Source: Yersinia aldovae ATCC 35236 (GTDB lineage: Bacteria > Pseudomonadota > Gammaproteobacteria > Enterobacterales > Enterobacteriaceae). Taken from it: a stretch of 64,000 bases of DNA. A program made the position numbers and the translations under genes. Shown piece after piece: positions 1 to 9,984 of the stretch. How positions within the stretch are numbered: position 1 is the stretch's first letter; each line of letters starts with the position of its first letter. The notes under the pieces were generated by a model. It searched no databases. It saw only the letters and a list, made by a program, of their open reading frames with translations, and was not told the origin of the DNA. The stretch spans positions 59,907 to 123,906 of the forward strand of contig NZ_ACCB01000007.1 in NCBI RefSeq assembly GCF_000173735.1. The letters are read 5' to 3'.

Positions 1-172
1 TTCTCTGGCGGGCACCTTACGCTTTGGGATTGGCGCGGTGGTCGGGACATTGCTCTCGATGGCACCGTCGCGCAGCGCCTGGCCGATGGTCAGCTCAATG
101 GCATTTTGTATTATTGCCGCGATGTTACTGTATCTCTACGCCAGCCGCCCGGCGAAGGGTGCCACGTCGTAA
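1..172 (+). CDS. bcr: Bcr/CflA family drug efflux MFS transporter, C-terminal fragment
   Basis: Only the last 56 codons are present, read from base 2 to the TAA at 170-172; the gene enters from outside the window. The fragment is hydrophobic with two membrane-spanning stretches ([10 protein letters not shown] and [15 protein letters not shown]) and a short polar tail, as expected for the last helices of a 12-TM major facilitator exporter. Identity rests on resemblance to the end of the bicyclomycin/sulfonamide exporter Bcr and on the order bcr-yejG-yejFEBA, which is the E. coli order. Too little is present to judge whether the protein is intact. Confidence 0.75.
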   Translation, partial: SLAGTLRFGIGAVVGTLLSMAPSRSAWPMVSSMAFCIIAAMLLYLYASRPAKGATS

Positions 173-921
173 AAGTGCTACTTTTTTAGAATGGTCGATG
201 CTGAACGCACAATGCGGGGAAGGGGACAGGTTCTCCCTCCCTCGTTGTTTCCTTTCAGCACCGAGTATTGCCTTCCTTTTGCCCTCCTTATTAATTCCTT
301 CATAATACTTATTTATCCTTATTTTCGAGGGTGATATCGCCCGAATTGCACCTGAAAAGAGCGCAAATATTGAGTTTCATCAATATAATAATCATGTTTA
401 TTATTATATGTTGCATAGTTGTATTTGACACCATATTGTTAACTTTCGCGTAATGATATAAAAAAACAGACGGTTTTATTACCTGATTTTTCGTTATTAT
501 TCATGCCAATTAAATTGTGACTAATGATCACTAATGTAGTTATTTATCAATTAATTATGGTGATAATACTCCGTTCTTTTCTTGTGTGTTTGTTCCTCAA
601 ATGTAAAATAATGACATGAGTTAGGTAATGGATTTGCAATAAAAATGGTTGAGATGAGCGCGATAAAGGGTTAAATATAACGAAAAATGGGATCTAAATC
701 CCAAAGCTACAGATCCAGTCGCTGCATTTTGGCTGAAAAATGCTCAAAAAGGGCGTGTAAAAATATTTGTTAGACATAAGTTTCTAAAATGTTATGAGTG
801 TTGTGTTTTGATAAGATATGAGCTGAGCACAATGATAACTTAGCGACTATAACTTTAGTAAGTGTGAGCCTTGTGGTGTTTTTGTAACTTTTGAATTTTT
901 ATTTTTGACTAGGAAAGACAC
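173..921. other. AT-rich intergenic region bcr-yejG
   Basis: About 750 bases with no credible gene. The stretch from roughly 300 to 650 is very AT-rich and might bind nucleoid proteins (inference). A small inverted repeat with a 6-bp stem lies at 688-703, and a weak AAAAGT/ACTTTT hairpin follows the bcr stop at 171-187. The promoter of yejG should lie near the right end, but I cannot place it with confidence. Confidence 0.5.
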
Positions 922-1266
922 GTGAATAATATCCAACTTTCGGTGGTACATCGTCTGCCGCAAAGTTACCGTTGGTTATCTGGGTTTATCGGCGTCAAAG
1001 TTGAGCCGATTCCGTTGGCCGCGATAGACGATACCAATGACCTAATGGGGCTGAAACTACTCAGTCACGACGGTAATAATGCACAGATTATCATGCAGCG
1101 GCTCAATCTTTCGCTACAAGAGATCCAAGTGGATTCGGCGATTATTGATTGGGAAGGGGAGCCTTGCCTGTTTGTTCACTGCAAGGATGAGAGTGCGACT
1201 ATGTGCCGCCTGAAAGATGTCGGCGTGGCGATTGCCGAAACCATGACAGCGCTTTATCCCTTCTGA
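922..1266 (+). CDS. yejG: YejG family protein
   Basis: A 114-residue soluble protein starting at a GTG with an AGGAAAG Shine-Dalgarno about 6 bases upstream. The opening (MNNIQLSVVHRLPQSYRWL) is characteristic of the enterobacterial YejG family, and length matches. No signal peptide, membrane segment or catalytic motif is visible. The E. coli protein has no established biochemical role, so none is assigned here. It sits alone between bcr and the convergent yejFEBA operon and has its own terminator 17 bases past the stop. Confidence 0.9.
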   Translation: MNNIQLSVVHRLPQSYRWLSGFIGVKVEPIPLAAIDDTNDLMGLKLLSHDGNNAQIIMQRLNLSLQEIQVDSAIIDWEGEPCLFVHCKDESATMCRLKDVGVAIAETMTALYPF

Positions 1267-1282
1267 GCCGTTACTGAAAATC

Positions 1283-1309
1283 CGTCGGCATTTCATGCTG
1301 GCGTTTTTT
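1283..1309 (+). terminator. Intrinsic terminator of yejG
   Basis: An 8-bp stem (1283-1290 with 1296-1303, two G-U pairs) and a TTTCA loop are followed by six T residues. It lies between the convergent yejG and yejF genes and is oriented for yejG. Confidence 0.7.
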
Positions 1310-1338
1310 CCTGCCTGGATATCCGCATCGCACCCAGA

Positions 1339-2931
1339 TCAGTCGGCAAATTGTAATAACTGCTGAGTATATTGCTGCTTCGGTGCGGCAAATATCGCCT
1401 GGCAGTCACCTTGCTCCACCACTTCACCTTGTCTTAGTACAATCACTTGATGGCAGAGCGAGCGCACCACTTGTAAGTCATGGCTGATAAACAGGTAACT
1501 GAGCTGATGACGTTGCTGAAGGGATTTCAGCAAGGCCAGAATTTGCGCCTGTACCGATTTATCCAGTGAAGAGGTCGGTTCATCGAGAATAAGCAACTGA
1601 GGTTGCAGAATAAGCGCGCGGGCAATAGCAATACGCTGGCGCTGTCCGCCAGAGAACTCGGTCGGATAGCGATAACGGCTAACCGGGTCTAATCCCACTT
1701 CTTCCATTGCCTTAATCACCCGTTGTTCGCGGTGTGCGGCACTCAGTCTTTGATGGACTTCTAACCCTTCGGCGATAATCTGCTGAACGTTCAGCCGTGG
1801 GTTTAGTGCTGAGTAAGGGTCCTGGAACACCACCTGAATGCGGCTACGATAGGGCAGCATCTGCTTGGGGGTAAATTTGTGCAGTGGTTGTCCGCTAAAC
1901 CAAATCTCGCCTTTGGAGGGCAGTAAACGCAGTAATGCCAGCCCTGAGGTACTTTTCCCTGAGCCTGATTCACCGACCAACCCGAGGCTTTCACCTGGAT
2001 TGAGGGTAAAGCTTAAGTCTTTTAGCGCATAATGGTAATCAACGGTACGTCGCAATAAACCACGTTTGATGGGAAACGCAACCTGTAGCCCTTTCACTTC
2101 AAGCAGCGGTTTTAGGCCCGGCGTGAGGGGCAGCGGATCACCTTGTGGCTCTGCATCTAATAACTGGCGCGTATAGGGGTGCTGTGGTGCGCTAAACAGC
2201 GCCTGACGGCTATTCTGCTCCACTTTTCGCCCTTCGCGCATTACCGCCACGTTATCTGCCAGACGACGCACGATATTGAGGTTATGGGTGATAAACAGCA
2301 GGCTCATGCCCATCTCTTGCTTTAGCTCTTTCAGCAAACTCAAAATCTGAGCCTGAACAGACACATCCAGCGCCGTGGTGGGTTCATCGGCAATCAATAG
2401 CTTGGGTTGCGTCAAAACCGCCATTGCTATCATCACGCGCTGGCGCTCGCCACCGGAAAGTTGATGGGGGAAGTCGCCCAAGCGCCCTTTAGCATTGCGA
2501 ATACCAACTCTGTCGAGGCATTGAATAATTTCCGCGCGGGCTGCCTCTTGGCGCATCCCACGATGCAGTGACAACACCTCTGCCAACTGTTTCTCAATAG
2601 TATGCAGCGGGTTTAGCGATACCATCGGCTCCTGGAAAATCATTGAAATCTGATTGCCGCGCACTTTACGCAGCGTCGGTTCATCGGCGTGCAGCAGTGA
2701 CTGACCGGCAAACAGAATTTCACCGCTTGGATAGATTACCGGCGGTGAGGGGAGTAAACGCAGTATCGACAACGCCGTGACGCTCTTGCCTGAACCGGAT
2801 TCCCCAACCAATGCCAGTGTTTCACCGGTTGCGATTTGCAACGACAGCTCGCTGACCACCTCGCGTTCAACGCCAGCCTGACGAAATGCAATACTGAGGT
2901 TCTGAATATCCAAAAGTGGAGAAGTCGTCAT
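1339..2931 (-). CDS. yejF: Peptide/microcin C ABC transporter, duplicated ATP-binding protein YejF
   Basis: A 530-residue cytoplasmic ATPase with two complete ABC domains in one chain. Each half shows Walker A (GESGSGKS near residues 43-50 and again in the second half), a signature motif ([16 protein letters not shown]) and Walker B followed by DEPT. It energises import by YejABEF, the oligopeptide-type importer that also takes up microcin C in E. coli. I chose the ATG at 2931, one base after the yejE stop; a start 11 codons earlier would run into yejE and add residues absent from the family. It is last in yejABEF. Confidence 0.95.
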   Translation of the reverse strand: MTTSPLLDIQNLSIAFRQAGVEREVVSELSLQIATGETLALVGESGSGKSVTALSILRLLPSPPVIYPSGEILFAGQSLLHADEPTLRKVRGNQISMIFQEPMVSLNPLHTIEKQLAEVLSLHRGMRQEAARAEIIQCLDRVGIRNAKGRLGDFPHQLSGGERQRVMIAMAVLTQPKLLIADEPTTALDVSVQAQILSLLKELKQEMGMSLLFITHNLNIVRRLADNVAVMREGRKVEQNSRQALFSAPQHPYTRQLLDAEPQGDPLPLTPGLKPLLEVKGLQVAFPIKRGLLRRTVDYHYALKDLSFTLNPGESLGLVGESGSGKSTSGLALLRLLPSKGEIWFSGQPLHKFTPKQMLPYRSRIQVVFQDPYSALNPRLNVQQIIAEGLEVHQRLSAAHREQRVIKAMEEVGLDPVSRYRYPTEFSGGQRQRIAIARALILQPQLLILDEPTSSLDKSVQAQILALLKSLQQRHQLSYLFISHDLQVVRSLCHQVIVLRQGEVVEQGDCQAIFAAPKQQYTQQLLQFAD

Positions 2932-2932
2932 A

Positions 2933-3958
2933 TCAGTACGCCTTACTTGGGTCAAAGGCGTCACGGACTGCTTCGCCGATAAAAATCAACAGAGATAACA
3001 GCATCGCGAGTACCAGAAATGCGGTTATTCCCAGCCAGGGTGCCTGAAGGTTATTTTTACCTTCAAGCAGCAGCCCACCCAGTGAGGGTGAACCCATTGG
3101 CAGGCCAAAGCCGAGGAAGTCCAGTGAGGTCAGGGTGGTTATTGAACCGCACAAAATAAAGGGCAGGAAAGTCAATGTTGCTACCATCGCATTGGGCAAC
3201 ATATGCCGCGTCATAATCACCCGGTCACCGACGCCCATCGCCCTTGCCGCGCGGATATAGTCATAATTACGGGTGCGCAGAAACTCCGCCCGCACCACGC
3301 CGACCAACCCCATCCAGCCAAATAGCACGGTGATGGCCAATAACCACCAGAAGTTCGGCTGCACGATACTGGAGAGTAAAATCACTAAAAACAGTGTTGG
3401 CATCCCAGACCAGACTTCAATAAAACGCTGTCCCCACAGGTCAATCCGCCCGCCGTAATAACCTTGAATTGCACCCGCGCAGATGCCAATCACACTGGAA
3501 AACAGCGTTAATGTCAGGCCGAATAACAGCGAAATGCGAAATCCATAGATAACTTTGGCCAGCACATCCCCGCCGGTGCTGTCAGTACCTAACAGATTGG
3601 TGCGATTCGGCGGCGAAGGGAAGGGGACATCGGTGGCAAAATTGATAGTGTTATTGCTAAAACGAATCGGTGCCCAGATAGCCCAACCATTATCGTTAAT
3701 TCGCCCAATCACATACGGGTCTTGATAATCCGCTGCGGTGGTGAGAATACCGCCAAAGGTCGATTCGCTGTAATTGCTCATGAAGGGCATATAAATCTTA
3801 CCCTGATAGCTCACCAGTAGCGGTTTGTCATTGGCGATAAACTCGGCAAATAAGCTGATGACAAATAGCGCCAGGAAGATCCACAGTGACCAGTAGCCCC
3901 GCTTGTTATGGCGAAAACGTGCCCAGCGGGCCTGATTAATGGCACTTAATTTTATCAT
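2933..3958 (-). CDS. yejE: Peptide/microcin C ABC transporter permease YejE
   Basis: A 341-residue inner-membrane permease of the DppC/OppC class: a basic N-terminus, one TM helix near residues 24-42, a long periplasmic insertion, then five helices. The EAA loop (around RAARAMGVGDRVIMTRHMLPN) that contacts the ATPase is present. Its start codon overlaps the yejB stop as TAATG (3956-3960), implying translational coupling. It pairs with YejB to form the membrane channel. Confidence 0.95.
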   Translation of the reverse strand: MIKLSAINQARWARFRHNKRGYWSLWIFLALFVISLFAEFIANDKPLLVSYQGKIYMPFMSNYSESTFGGILTTAADYQDPYVIGRINDNGWAIWAPIRFSNNTINFATDVPFPSPPNRTNLLGTDSTGGDVLAKVIYGFRISLLFGLTLTLFSSVIGICAGAIQGYYGGRIDLWGQRFIEVWSGMPTLFLVILLSSIVQPNFWWLLAITVLFGWMGLVGVVRAEFLRTRNYDYIRAARAMGVGDRVIMTRHMLPNAMVATLTFLPFILCGSITTLTSLDFLGFGLPMGSPSLGGLLLEGKNNLQAPWLGITAFLVLAMLLSLLIFIGEAVRDAFDPSKAY

Positions 3959-5057
3959 TATTGGCGGCCCTCAAAATCAATCCGTGGGTCTACCAGGGTA
4001 TAGGTAATATCGCTGATGATATTGAGCAGCAAACCAATCAAGGTGAAAATATAAAGAGTGCCAAACATCACCGGATAATCGCGCTGCAAGGTCGCATCGT
4101 AGCCCAGCAGCCCTAAACCATTCAGTGAGAACATCACCTCAATCAGCAGTGAGCCGGTAAAGAACATGCTGATAAAGGTGGCAGGGAAGCCTGCTATCAC
4201 CAGTAACATGGCATTGCGGAACACATGGCGATAAAGGATCTTCTCTTCGGGTAAGCCTTTGGCGCGAGCTGTGACCACATATTGTTTGCGGATCTCATCG
4301 AGGAATGAGTTTTTGGTCAGCATGGTCAGTGTGGCAAAGCCGCCAATGACCGTAGCCAGCACCGGCAGGGTGATGTGCCACAAGTAATCGGTTATCTTGC
4401 CGTACCACGGCAGGGTGTCGAAGTTGCTGGACACCAACCCGCGTAATGGGAACAGATCAAAATAGCTGCCGCCGGAGAACAGCACTACCAACAGAATGGC
4501 AAACAAGAACGAGGGAATGGCATAACCGATAATGATTAATGTGCTGCTCCAGGTATCAAAGGCGGTACCACTGCGCACCGCTTTTTTTATCCCAAGCGGT
4601 ATGGAAACCAGATAAATAATCAGCGTGCTCCATAGCCCAAGCGAAATAGAGACCGGCAGGCTATGTTTTATCAGTGACATAACTGACTCACCGCGAAACA
4701 GGCTGTCACCAAAATCAAAGCAAGCATAGCGCCATAACATATCGAAATAGCGCTGATGGAGTGGCTTGTCAAAACCAAAACGTTGCTTGATCTCAGCAAT
4801 GACCTCCGGGTCTAACCCGCGCGAACCGCGATAGCTGCTATCACCCACTTGTGCGGCATTCAGGCCGACTTTCGCCCCCCCAAACCACTATCACCGCCGC
4901 CGGCGGAAAATCCACTGGAGTGACCCAGTTCGATATTGGCGATAGCTTGGTCAACTGGCCCGCCTGGTGCAATTTGCACAATAAAAAAGTTAATCGTAAT
5001 AATCGCCCACAAGGTGGGAATAACCAGTAATAAACGCCGTAATAGATATGCGCCCAC
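3958..5057 (-). pseudogene. yejB: Peptide/microcin C ABC transporter permease YejB, split by a frameshift
   Basis: The start at 5057 gives a normal YejB N-terminus ([20 protein letters not shown]) for about 60 codons, then hits a stop at 4860. The remaining roughly 300 codons, including the permease EAA loop ([19 protein letters not shown]), continue intact in the next frame to 3958. The break falls in a run of seven C on the + strand (seven G in the mRNA) at 4875-4881; one extra G would restore a continuous protein of about 366 residues, the normal length. As read, no full-length permease is made and YejABEF would be inactive. It could be real decay, a variable homopolymer, or a sequencing error. 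The gene starts 9 bases after the yejA stop. Confidence 0.88.
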
Positions 5058-5066
5058 AGCAGCCCC

Positions 5067-6875
5067 TTAGTGACGTTCTGATGGCAGGCGAGCTGCCTTA
5101 TTGACATCAAACCACCAGCTATCAAATCCTAGCGAATAGGTGGGGCGGTCTGCTGGCATTGAAAATTTATCCCAATAAGCAAAGCGGGCATGGTTGGAAT
5201 ACCACATCGGGATCATCAGGTGATTCCAGGTCAATACCCGGTCAAGCGCACGGCCAAGAGAGAGCAACGCCTCCGGTTGATCCTGATGGCTGACAATCTG
5301 GGCTATCAGTTGGTCAATCGCCGGATCTTTTATGCCTGATGCGTTATAACTGGAATCTATATATGCCGAGCTCCAAAAGATTTGCAGATTGGGGCTTGGA
5401 TAGAGGAAAGCACTGTAAACTGTCGGGATCATATCGTAATCCCGGCTGCGCAGGCGGTTCACAAACTGAGAACTATCAACCTCGCGAATATTCATGGTAA
5501 TGCCCAAGCGTTGCAGGTTATGTTTGAACGGTTGCACATACTGGAAGTTGCTGCCGCTGAGTAACAACAGCTCAAAGACAAAAGGTTTACCGGTCTTGCT
5601 GTTCACCAATTGTTGATTTTTGACTTCCCAGCCTGCCTCACGCAACAATTCACGCGCTTTTAATAGGTTATCCCGTGAGTTGCCACTGCCATCTGTTTGT
5701 GGTGGCTGATAAATCTGCGTGAAAACTTGCGCCGGTACTTTGTCTTTTAGCGGGGCCAGCCATGCCAGTTCAGCACTGTCTGGATACCCTTTGGCGGCAT
5801 AGTCTGTGTTTTGGAAGAAGCTGCTGGTACGTTGATAACTGTTGAAATAAAACGCTTTATTCATCCAGTCGAAATCGAAAGCCAAAGTTAATGCCTGACG
5901 AACCCGTCGATCGCTAAAAATAGGGCGTTGGACATTAAACGCCAGCCAACGGGTATTTTGTGCCGAGTTATCAACAATATCCTGTTTGAGTATATAGTTT
6001 TTCGCGAAATTTCCGCCGACATATTGTGTCGCCCAACTTTTGGGTGAAGTTTCCTCGCGAAAATCAAAAGCACCGGCTTTAAACGCTTCCAGTGCGACTT
6101 TATCATCCAGATAGTAGTCGTAGCGGATGGTATCAAAGTTATATTGACCCCGATTAACCGGCAGGTTGGCGGCCCAGTAATTTCTCACCCGTTCATAGGT
6201 AATAAACTGGCCCATCTTATATTTACTAATACGGTAAGGGCCGCTCCCCACAGGGGGGTTACTGAGTGGATCACTCAGTTTATGGTTTTTCCAAAAATGT
6301 GCAGGCATCACCGGTAAACCAAACAATCCCAACATTTTATCTTTATTCGGTTCGGGGAATTCAAAACGCACCGTCAGGCGGGAAATAGCTTTCACCTGAA
6401 CGCCCTTATACACAATGCGAAATTGTGGCACACCTTCGGTCATAAACTTATTAAAGGTGAAGGCGACATCTTGAGCGGTCATTGGCGTGTCATCATGAAA
6501 ACGTGCGCGGGGGTTAATATCCACTTCAATCCAGTGAAAATCGGGGGCAAAACGCGCTGATTCTGCAATTAACGGGTAGTAACTGCCAATTTCATCATCT
6601 GAGGTGCCAAATAGGGAGTCATATAGCCTTTCGCTGCGGATCGCCGGGTTACCCCGTAGTGCATAACGATTGAAATTATCAAAGGTACCGATGGTCGCCA
6701 GTGTAATATCGCCCCCTTTGGGAGCCGCTGGATTAACATAGTCAAAGTGGCTGAAATCTGATGAGTATTTAGGTTCGCCCAAAATGGCAAAAGAGACACC
6801 TTCTTTAATCGTCTCTGCCTGAAGGCCAAAACTCAGGGCGGAAAGCATCGCGGCAGCAAATAGTCGTAATAACAT
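5067..6875 (-). CDS. yejA: Periplasmic peptide-binding protein YejA of ABC transporter YejABEF
   Basis: A 602-residue family 5 extracellular solute-binding protein. It opens with a Sec signal peptide (MLLRLFAAAMLSALSFGLQA) probably cut before ETIKEG. Downstream it has the usual class features, such as the GGDITLATIGTFDNFNRY stretch near the mature N-terminus and a TxxDVAFTFNK segment. It captures oligopeptides, and microcin C in E. coli, and delivers them to YejBE. It is first in the yejABEF operon. Because yejB is frameshifted directly downstream, this protein may have no working channel in this strain. Confidence 0.95.
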   Translation of the reverse strand: MLLRLFAAAMLSALSFGLQAETIKEGVSFAILGEPKYSSDFSHFDYVNPAAPKGGDITLATIGTFDNFNRYALRGNPAIRSERLYDSLFGTSDDEIGSYYPLIAESARFAPDFHWIEVDINPRARFHDDTPMTAQDVAFTFNKFMTEGVPQFRIVYKGVQVKAISRLTVRFEFPEPNKDKMLGLFGLPVMPAHFWKNHKLSDPLSNPPVGSGPYRISKYKMGQFITYERVRNYWAANLPVNRGQYNFDTIRYDYYLDDKVALEAFKAGAFDFREETSPKSWATQYVGGNFAKNYILKQDIVDNSAQNTRWLAFNVQRPIFSDRRVRQALTLAFDFDWMNKAFYFNSYQRTSSFFQNTDYAAKGYPDSAELAWLAPLKDKVPAQVFTQIYQPPQTDGSGNSRDNLLKARELLREAGWEVKNQQLVNSKTGKPFVFELLLLSGSNFQYVQPFKHNLQRLGITMNIREVDSSQFVNRLRSRDYDMIPTVYSAFLYPSPNLQIFWSSAYIDSSYNASGIKDPAIDQLIAQIVSHQDQPEALLSLGRALDRVLTWNHLMIPMWYSNHARFAYWDKFSMPADRPTYSLGFDSWWFDVNKAARLPSERH

Positions 6876-6991
6876 ATTGGCGGTTATCTCCTGCTCATTA
6901 TGCAGATAATAGTAATCTCATACTTAGTTTAATTAAAATTACCAGTTTGCAGGGGACTAACGCAAACTTTATGCCAATTAGTTTTTGTTAC

Positions 6992-8548
6992 TCATTTTTT
7001 ATTGCAAAATCTGACTAAATCTTCAACAGACAATGGCTTGCTGAGTAAATATCCTTGCAGATAGTTAACGCCATGTTGTGCCAAATACTCAAGTTGCTGC
7101 TCAGTTTCGACACCTTCTGCCACGGTTTCAATATTGAGTTTATGCGCCAGCATTAACACCGAGTCCAATACTGGTGCTGCCACTGTATTGACACAGATGG
7201 TACTGATAAACGCACGATCAATCTTAATATAATCCAGAGTAAAGCGTTCTAAATAGATTAGCGCGCTGTGCCCAGTGCCAAAGTCATCGACAGCAATTTG
7301 TATCCCTTGGGAGTGTAGCCAGTCGAACTGTTTAATTGCCACTTGTTCTTCTACCATACCTCGTTCAGTAATCTCAAATACTGGAGAAAAAACATCAGTA
7401 TTTAATTGCTGCAACATTCGAGAGACATCTTTTTGGAACTCATCATCAGCAAGATGGACGGGTGATATATTAAAACCAAGCTTGGTTCCCGCAGGAAGCA
7501 GGTTTGTCATTAAACTTGTATCTCTGATGATTAATTCAAATAAATGTTTTGTCAGCGGTTGTATCAGATACTGGGCTTCCGCATAGGGAATAAAAAGATC
7601 CGGAGAAATGCGCCCTTCAATTGGATGTTCCCAGCGAATCAGTGCTTCCAGCCCTGATATTGAACGGTCATGGGAACGGAATACTGGCTGATATTCTACG
7701 AAGAATTCACCTCGCTTGATGCCACGTAAAATCTCTGCTTCAGCGCTTCGGCTGGCGATTAAAATATAATAAGCCAGAATGCCAACTAAACCTGCCAGCA
7801 GCAGGCCACCTAAAAGCGTCATCCGGATGTCATCTGCAGTTAAGCTGTTATGGTAAATCAGAATCTTGATAGGGTAACCAGGCAGTTGAACCTCGCGTGA
7901 GGCACGGTTAGGTAACTTACTGACGGGTATCACTTTAGCGTCAAATGTGGTGACAGCTAACTCATTAATAACGATTGCCAGCCCATTGACTTCACTTTCG
8001 GCATAATTAAGTAATAAATAAGGATGTAATGTTAATTCCAGCGTTGCCAGTACGCCGGTATCACCTCTACCCGCTTGGCGTAACCATACTGCGATAGCCG
8101 GTTTATTCGGCATTAACGGGGTGCCTTGCTGAATTTTAAAATCTAATGGCTGAGATAAGTTAATTCTGGAATATATTTCGTTGGCTGTCATATGCATTTC
8201 ACCCGTCGCGGATGAGCAATAAACAAGACTATCTCTAACTAATAAGAAAGCTCTGACGCCATTGGTAAAAGCCGCCCGATAATGCAGTGCCGCGCTTGCT
8301 TGCTCGCAAGTCTTACCACTCAACGGGATAAGCTGAGACATCGTTGTTGTCAGTTCATTAAGGAACTGTGACGAATAGGATATTATATGATCGCTCTGTT
8401 TCGTTAATTTATGTTCACTGCTGCGATAAAGTAATGACAAAGTAATAATAACAAAAAAAATAAAGAAACTGAGTGCGAGGATGACGCTTTTTTTTACAAG
8501 GTGGCGTCTGGATAATATATTGCGAGAGAACGCGCCGTTTGACCCCAT
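6992..8548 (-). CDS. pdeN: Cyclic di-GMP phosphodiesterase PdeN (Rtn), CSS-EAL type
   Basis: A 518-residue inner-membrane protein: TM helix near residues 20-42, a periplasmic CSS domain with the redox motif CSSATGE (about residues 111-117) and an earlier cysteine in KTCEQA, a second TM helix near 240-262, then a cytoplasmic EAL domain. The EAL domain keeps its catalytic signature: EALIRW, NISPVHL, EITERG, DDFGTG, the IKIDRAF lysine, AEGVE and QGYLLSKPL, so it should hydrolyse c-di-GMP. In CSS-type enzymes the periplasmic cysteines couple the envelope redox state to activity. It lies between yejA and mepS as in E. coli, same strand, but with separate spacing on both sides. Confidence 0.93.
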   Translation of the reverse strand: MGSNGAFSRNILSRRHLVKKSVILALSFFIFFVIITLSLLYRSSEHKLTKQSDHIISYSSQFLNELTTTMSQLIPLSGKTCEQASAALHYRAAFTNGVRAFLLVRDSLVYCSSATGEMHMTANEIYSRINLSQPLDFKIQQGTPLMPNKPAIAVWLRQAGRGDTGVLATLELTLHPYLLLNYAESEVNGLAIVINELAVTTFDAKVIPVSKLPNRASREVQLPGYPIKILIYHNSLTADDIRMTLLGGLLLAGLVGILAYYILIASRSAEAEILRGIKRGEFFVEYQPVFRSHDRSISGLEALIRWEHPIEGRISPDLFIPYAEAQYLIQPLTKHLFELIIRDTSLMTNLLPAGTKLGFNISPVHLADDEFQKDVSRMLQQLNTDVFSPVFEITERGMVEEQVAIKQFDWLHSQGIQIAVDDFGTGHSALIYLERFTLDYIKIDRAFISTICVNTVAAPVLDSVLMLAHKLNIETVAEGVETEQQLEYLAQHGVNYLQGYLLSKPLSVEDLVRFCNKK

Positions 8549-8950
8549 GTTCCGCCGCTCCCCAGCATGTTCGATAAAGTGTTTATGAGTATAAGTAAGT
8601 TAGCCGCATTGCGCTACCAGTTTGCCGACAGGACTAATTAGGCCATCGGACTAACGGTATACCCATATAAACTAAAGATGCTTTATATATGCATCAAAAC
8701 AGTGGAAACAAGAGATCGTTTTTATGAATGTATTTTAGAAATACGCTTAATAAAATAAATTTTCAGCTTATTAACACAAGTCACTTCTTTTTATAAAGGT
8801 GAATCGCTAGCACACGTCGCTTTAGCACAAGAAAGTTCTTGTCTGAGCGTTGGTTATCCTACACAGATAATTCTCGAATTACTCGATTTTCAGAAAAAAA
8901 GGACATTTCCTACAAGCTGGATAGAAAGTGGGGTAGGTGATTTAAGATAA
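8549..8950. other. Intergenic region upstream of pdeN
   Basis: About 400 bases between the mepS terminator and pdeN, presumably holding the pdeN promoter. A short inverted repeat (GATGC/GCATC) sits near 8677-8695. I see no gene and cannot place a promoter convincingly. Confidence 0.4.
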
Positions 8951-8977
8951 TAAAAAACGCTACCTGGATAGCGTTTT
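8951..8977 (-). terminator. Intrinsic terminator of mepS
   Basis: A 9-bp perfect stem (8954-8962 with 8969-8977, loop CCTGGA) is followed on the minus strand by a run of six T. It begins 45 bases after the mepS stop codon. Confidence 0.8.
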
Positions 8978-9021
8978 ATAGTTTCGTTTGGAATCTCGGA
9001 CAACAGGAATAAATATTTTAA

Positions 9022-9606
9022 CTAACTACGTGAACCGCTGCTTAGCACTCGGCGGCCATCGCGATAACGCTTATTCCAGTAATCTTCATTTAGGTTCGAA
9101 ATTGTCACGCCGACACTGGTCGATGCATGAACAAACTTATCGTTACCCAAATAGATACCAACATGGCGGCCTGTCGAACCAGCTCTGAACAGCACTAAGT
9201 CACCGGGGCGCAATTTAGTACGCTGGATTTTCTTGCCAAGATCCTGCTGCTCTGATGTTGAGCGTGGCAAATCCATACCAAATTGCTCGCGGAAAGTATT
9301 TTGCACAAATGCGGAACAATCAACACCGCGTTTAGTGCTACCGCCTAAACGGTAACGAACACCTTTCCACCCTGCATACTGTTCTAAAATCTTCGACTTG
9401 ACGTCAACGTTGCGCACCATCGCTTCGAATTCATCCTGAGAGGCTTGCAGTAAAAGCCCATCTTTGTCATTAACTGCACGCATCTCAGTTTGTGTATTAT
9501 GTGTGTTCGAAGTCTGTGGTGAACTACACGCGGATAACATTACCGCTGCTGCAACCGCAGGGATTACCCGCAGAATGTATCTCATAATAGGTTGAGACTT
9601 GACCAT
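9022..9606 (-). CDS. mepS: Murein DD-endopeptidase MepS (Spr), NlpC/P60 lipoprotein
   Basis: A 194-residue outer-membrane lipoprotein. The signal peptide ends in the lipobox LSAC with the acylated Cys at about residue 27. The NlpC/P60 catalytic triad is visible: Cys97 in GVDCSAF, His148 in GRHVGIY and His160 in FVHAS. The enzyme cuts the D-Ala-meso-DAP crosslinks of peptidoglycan to let the wall expand. The chosen start matches the E. coli opening MVKSQPI exactly. In E. coli its level is controlled by NlpI-Prc proteolysis. It is flanked by lpxT and pdeN as in E. coli. Confidence 0.96.
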   Translation of the reverse strand: MVKSQPIMRYILRVIPAVAAAVMLSACSSPQTSNTHNTQTEMRAVNDKDGLLLQASQDEFEAMVRNVDVKSKILEQYAGWKGVRYRLGGSTKRGVDCSAFVQNTFREQFGMDLPRSTSEQQDLGKKIQRTKLRPGDLVLFRAGSTGRHVGIYLGNDKFVHASTSVGVTISNLNEDYWNKRYRDGRRVLSSGSRS

Positions 9607-9984
9607 TGTTGATGTTTTCCCTTGCTGTCCTTACGACGGATGTCGCTACCAAAAAAAACCAAACGAATCGAGATTATTGATTGCGATCCGATTAGACAAT
9701 CACTTAACTGAATAACTGTGCTAGAACGCACAATATTAATCATGCAAGAGGCGAATGGCCTAAATCTGAACACAAACGTTCTAATAATACCGTAATGATT
9801 AATAAAAGGCGAGCGCTTTTAGTCCGATTATTATAAGAAATTCTGATGTAACATAATGTAAAATTTTATATTAAAACCACATGGCTTATTTTGTAATCAT
9901 TTTGTTGTGATAAATGAGGGTGACGGTAAAGGAATAGGGTGGGGCAAAAAGGGGGCTTCTTACCTCACCGTCGAATCGTAGAAC
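9607..9984. other. Intergenic region upstream of mepS
   Basis: About 380 AT-rich bases between lpxT and mepS, both on the minus strand. It must carry the mepS promoter and the end of the lpxT transcript, but I find no clear intrinsic terminator or recognisable operator, and the small ORF inside has no coding character. Confidence 0.4.

Noticed and set aside
24..305. 93-codon plus-strand ORF at the left edge
   Set aside because: It is out of frame with the bcr coding sequence, which reads well in another frame to 172; the rest is intergenic.
9085..9105. GGTTCGAA resembling a tRNA T-arm
   Set aside because: It is inside mepS coding sequence and no cloverleaf surrounds it; no tRNA was found in the window.
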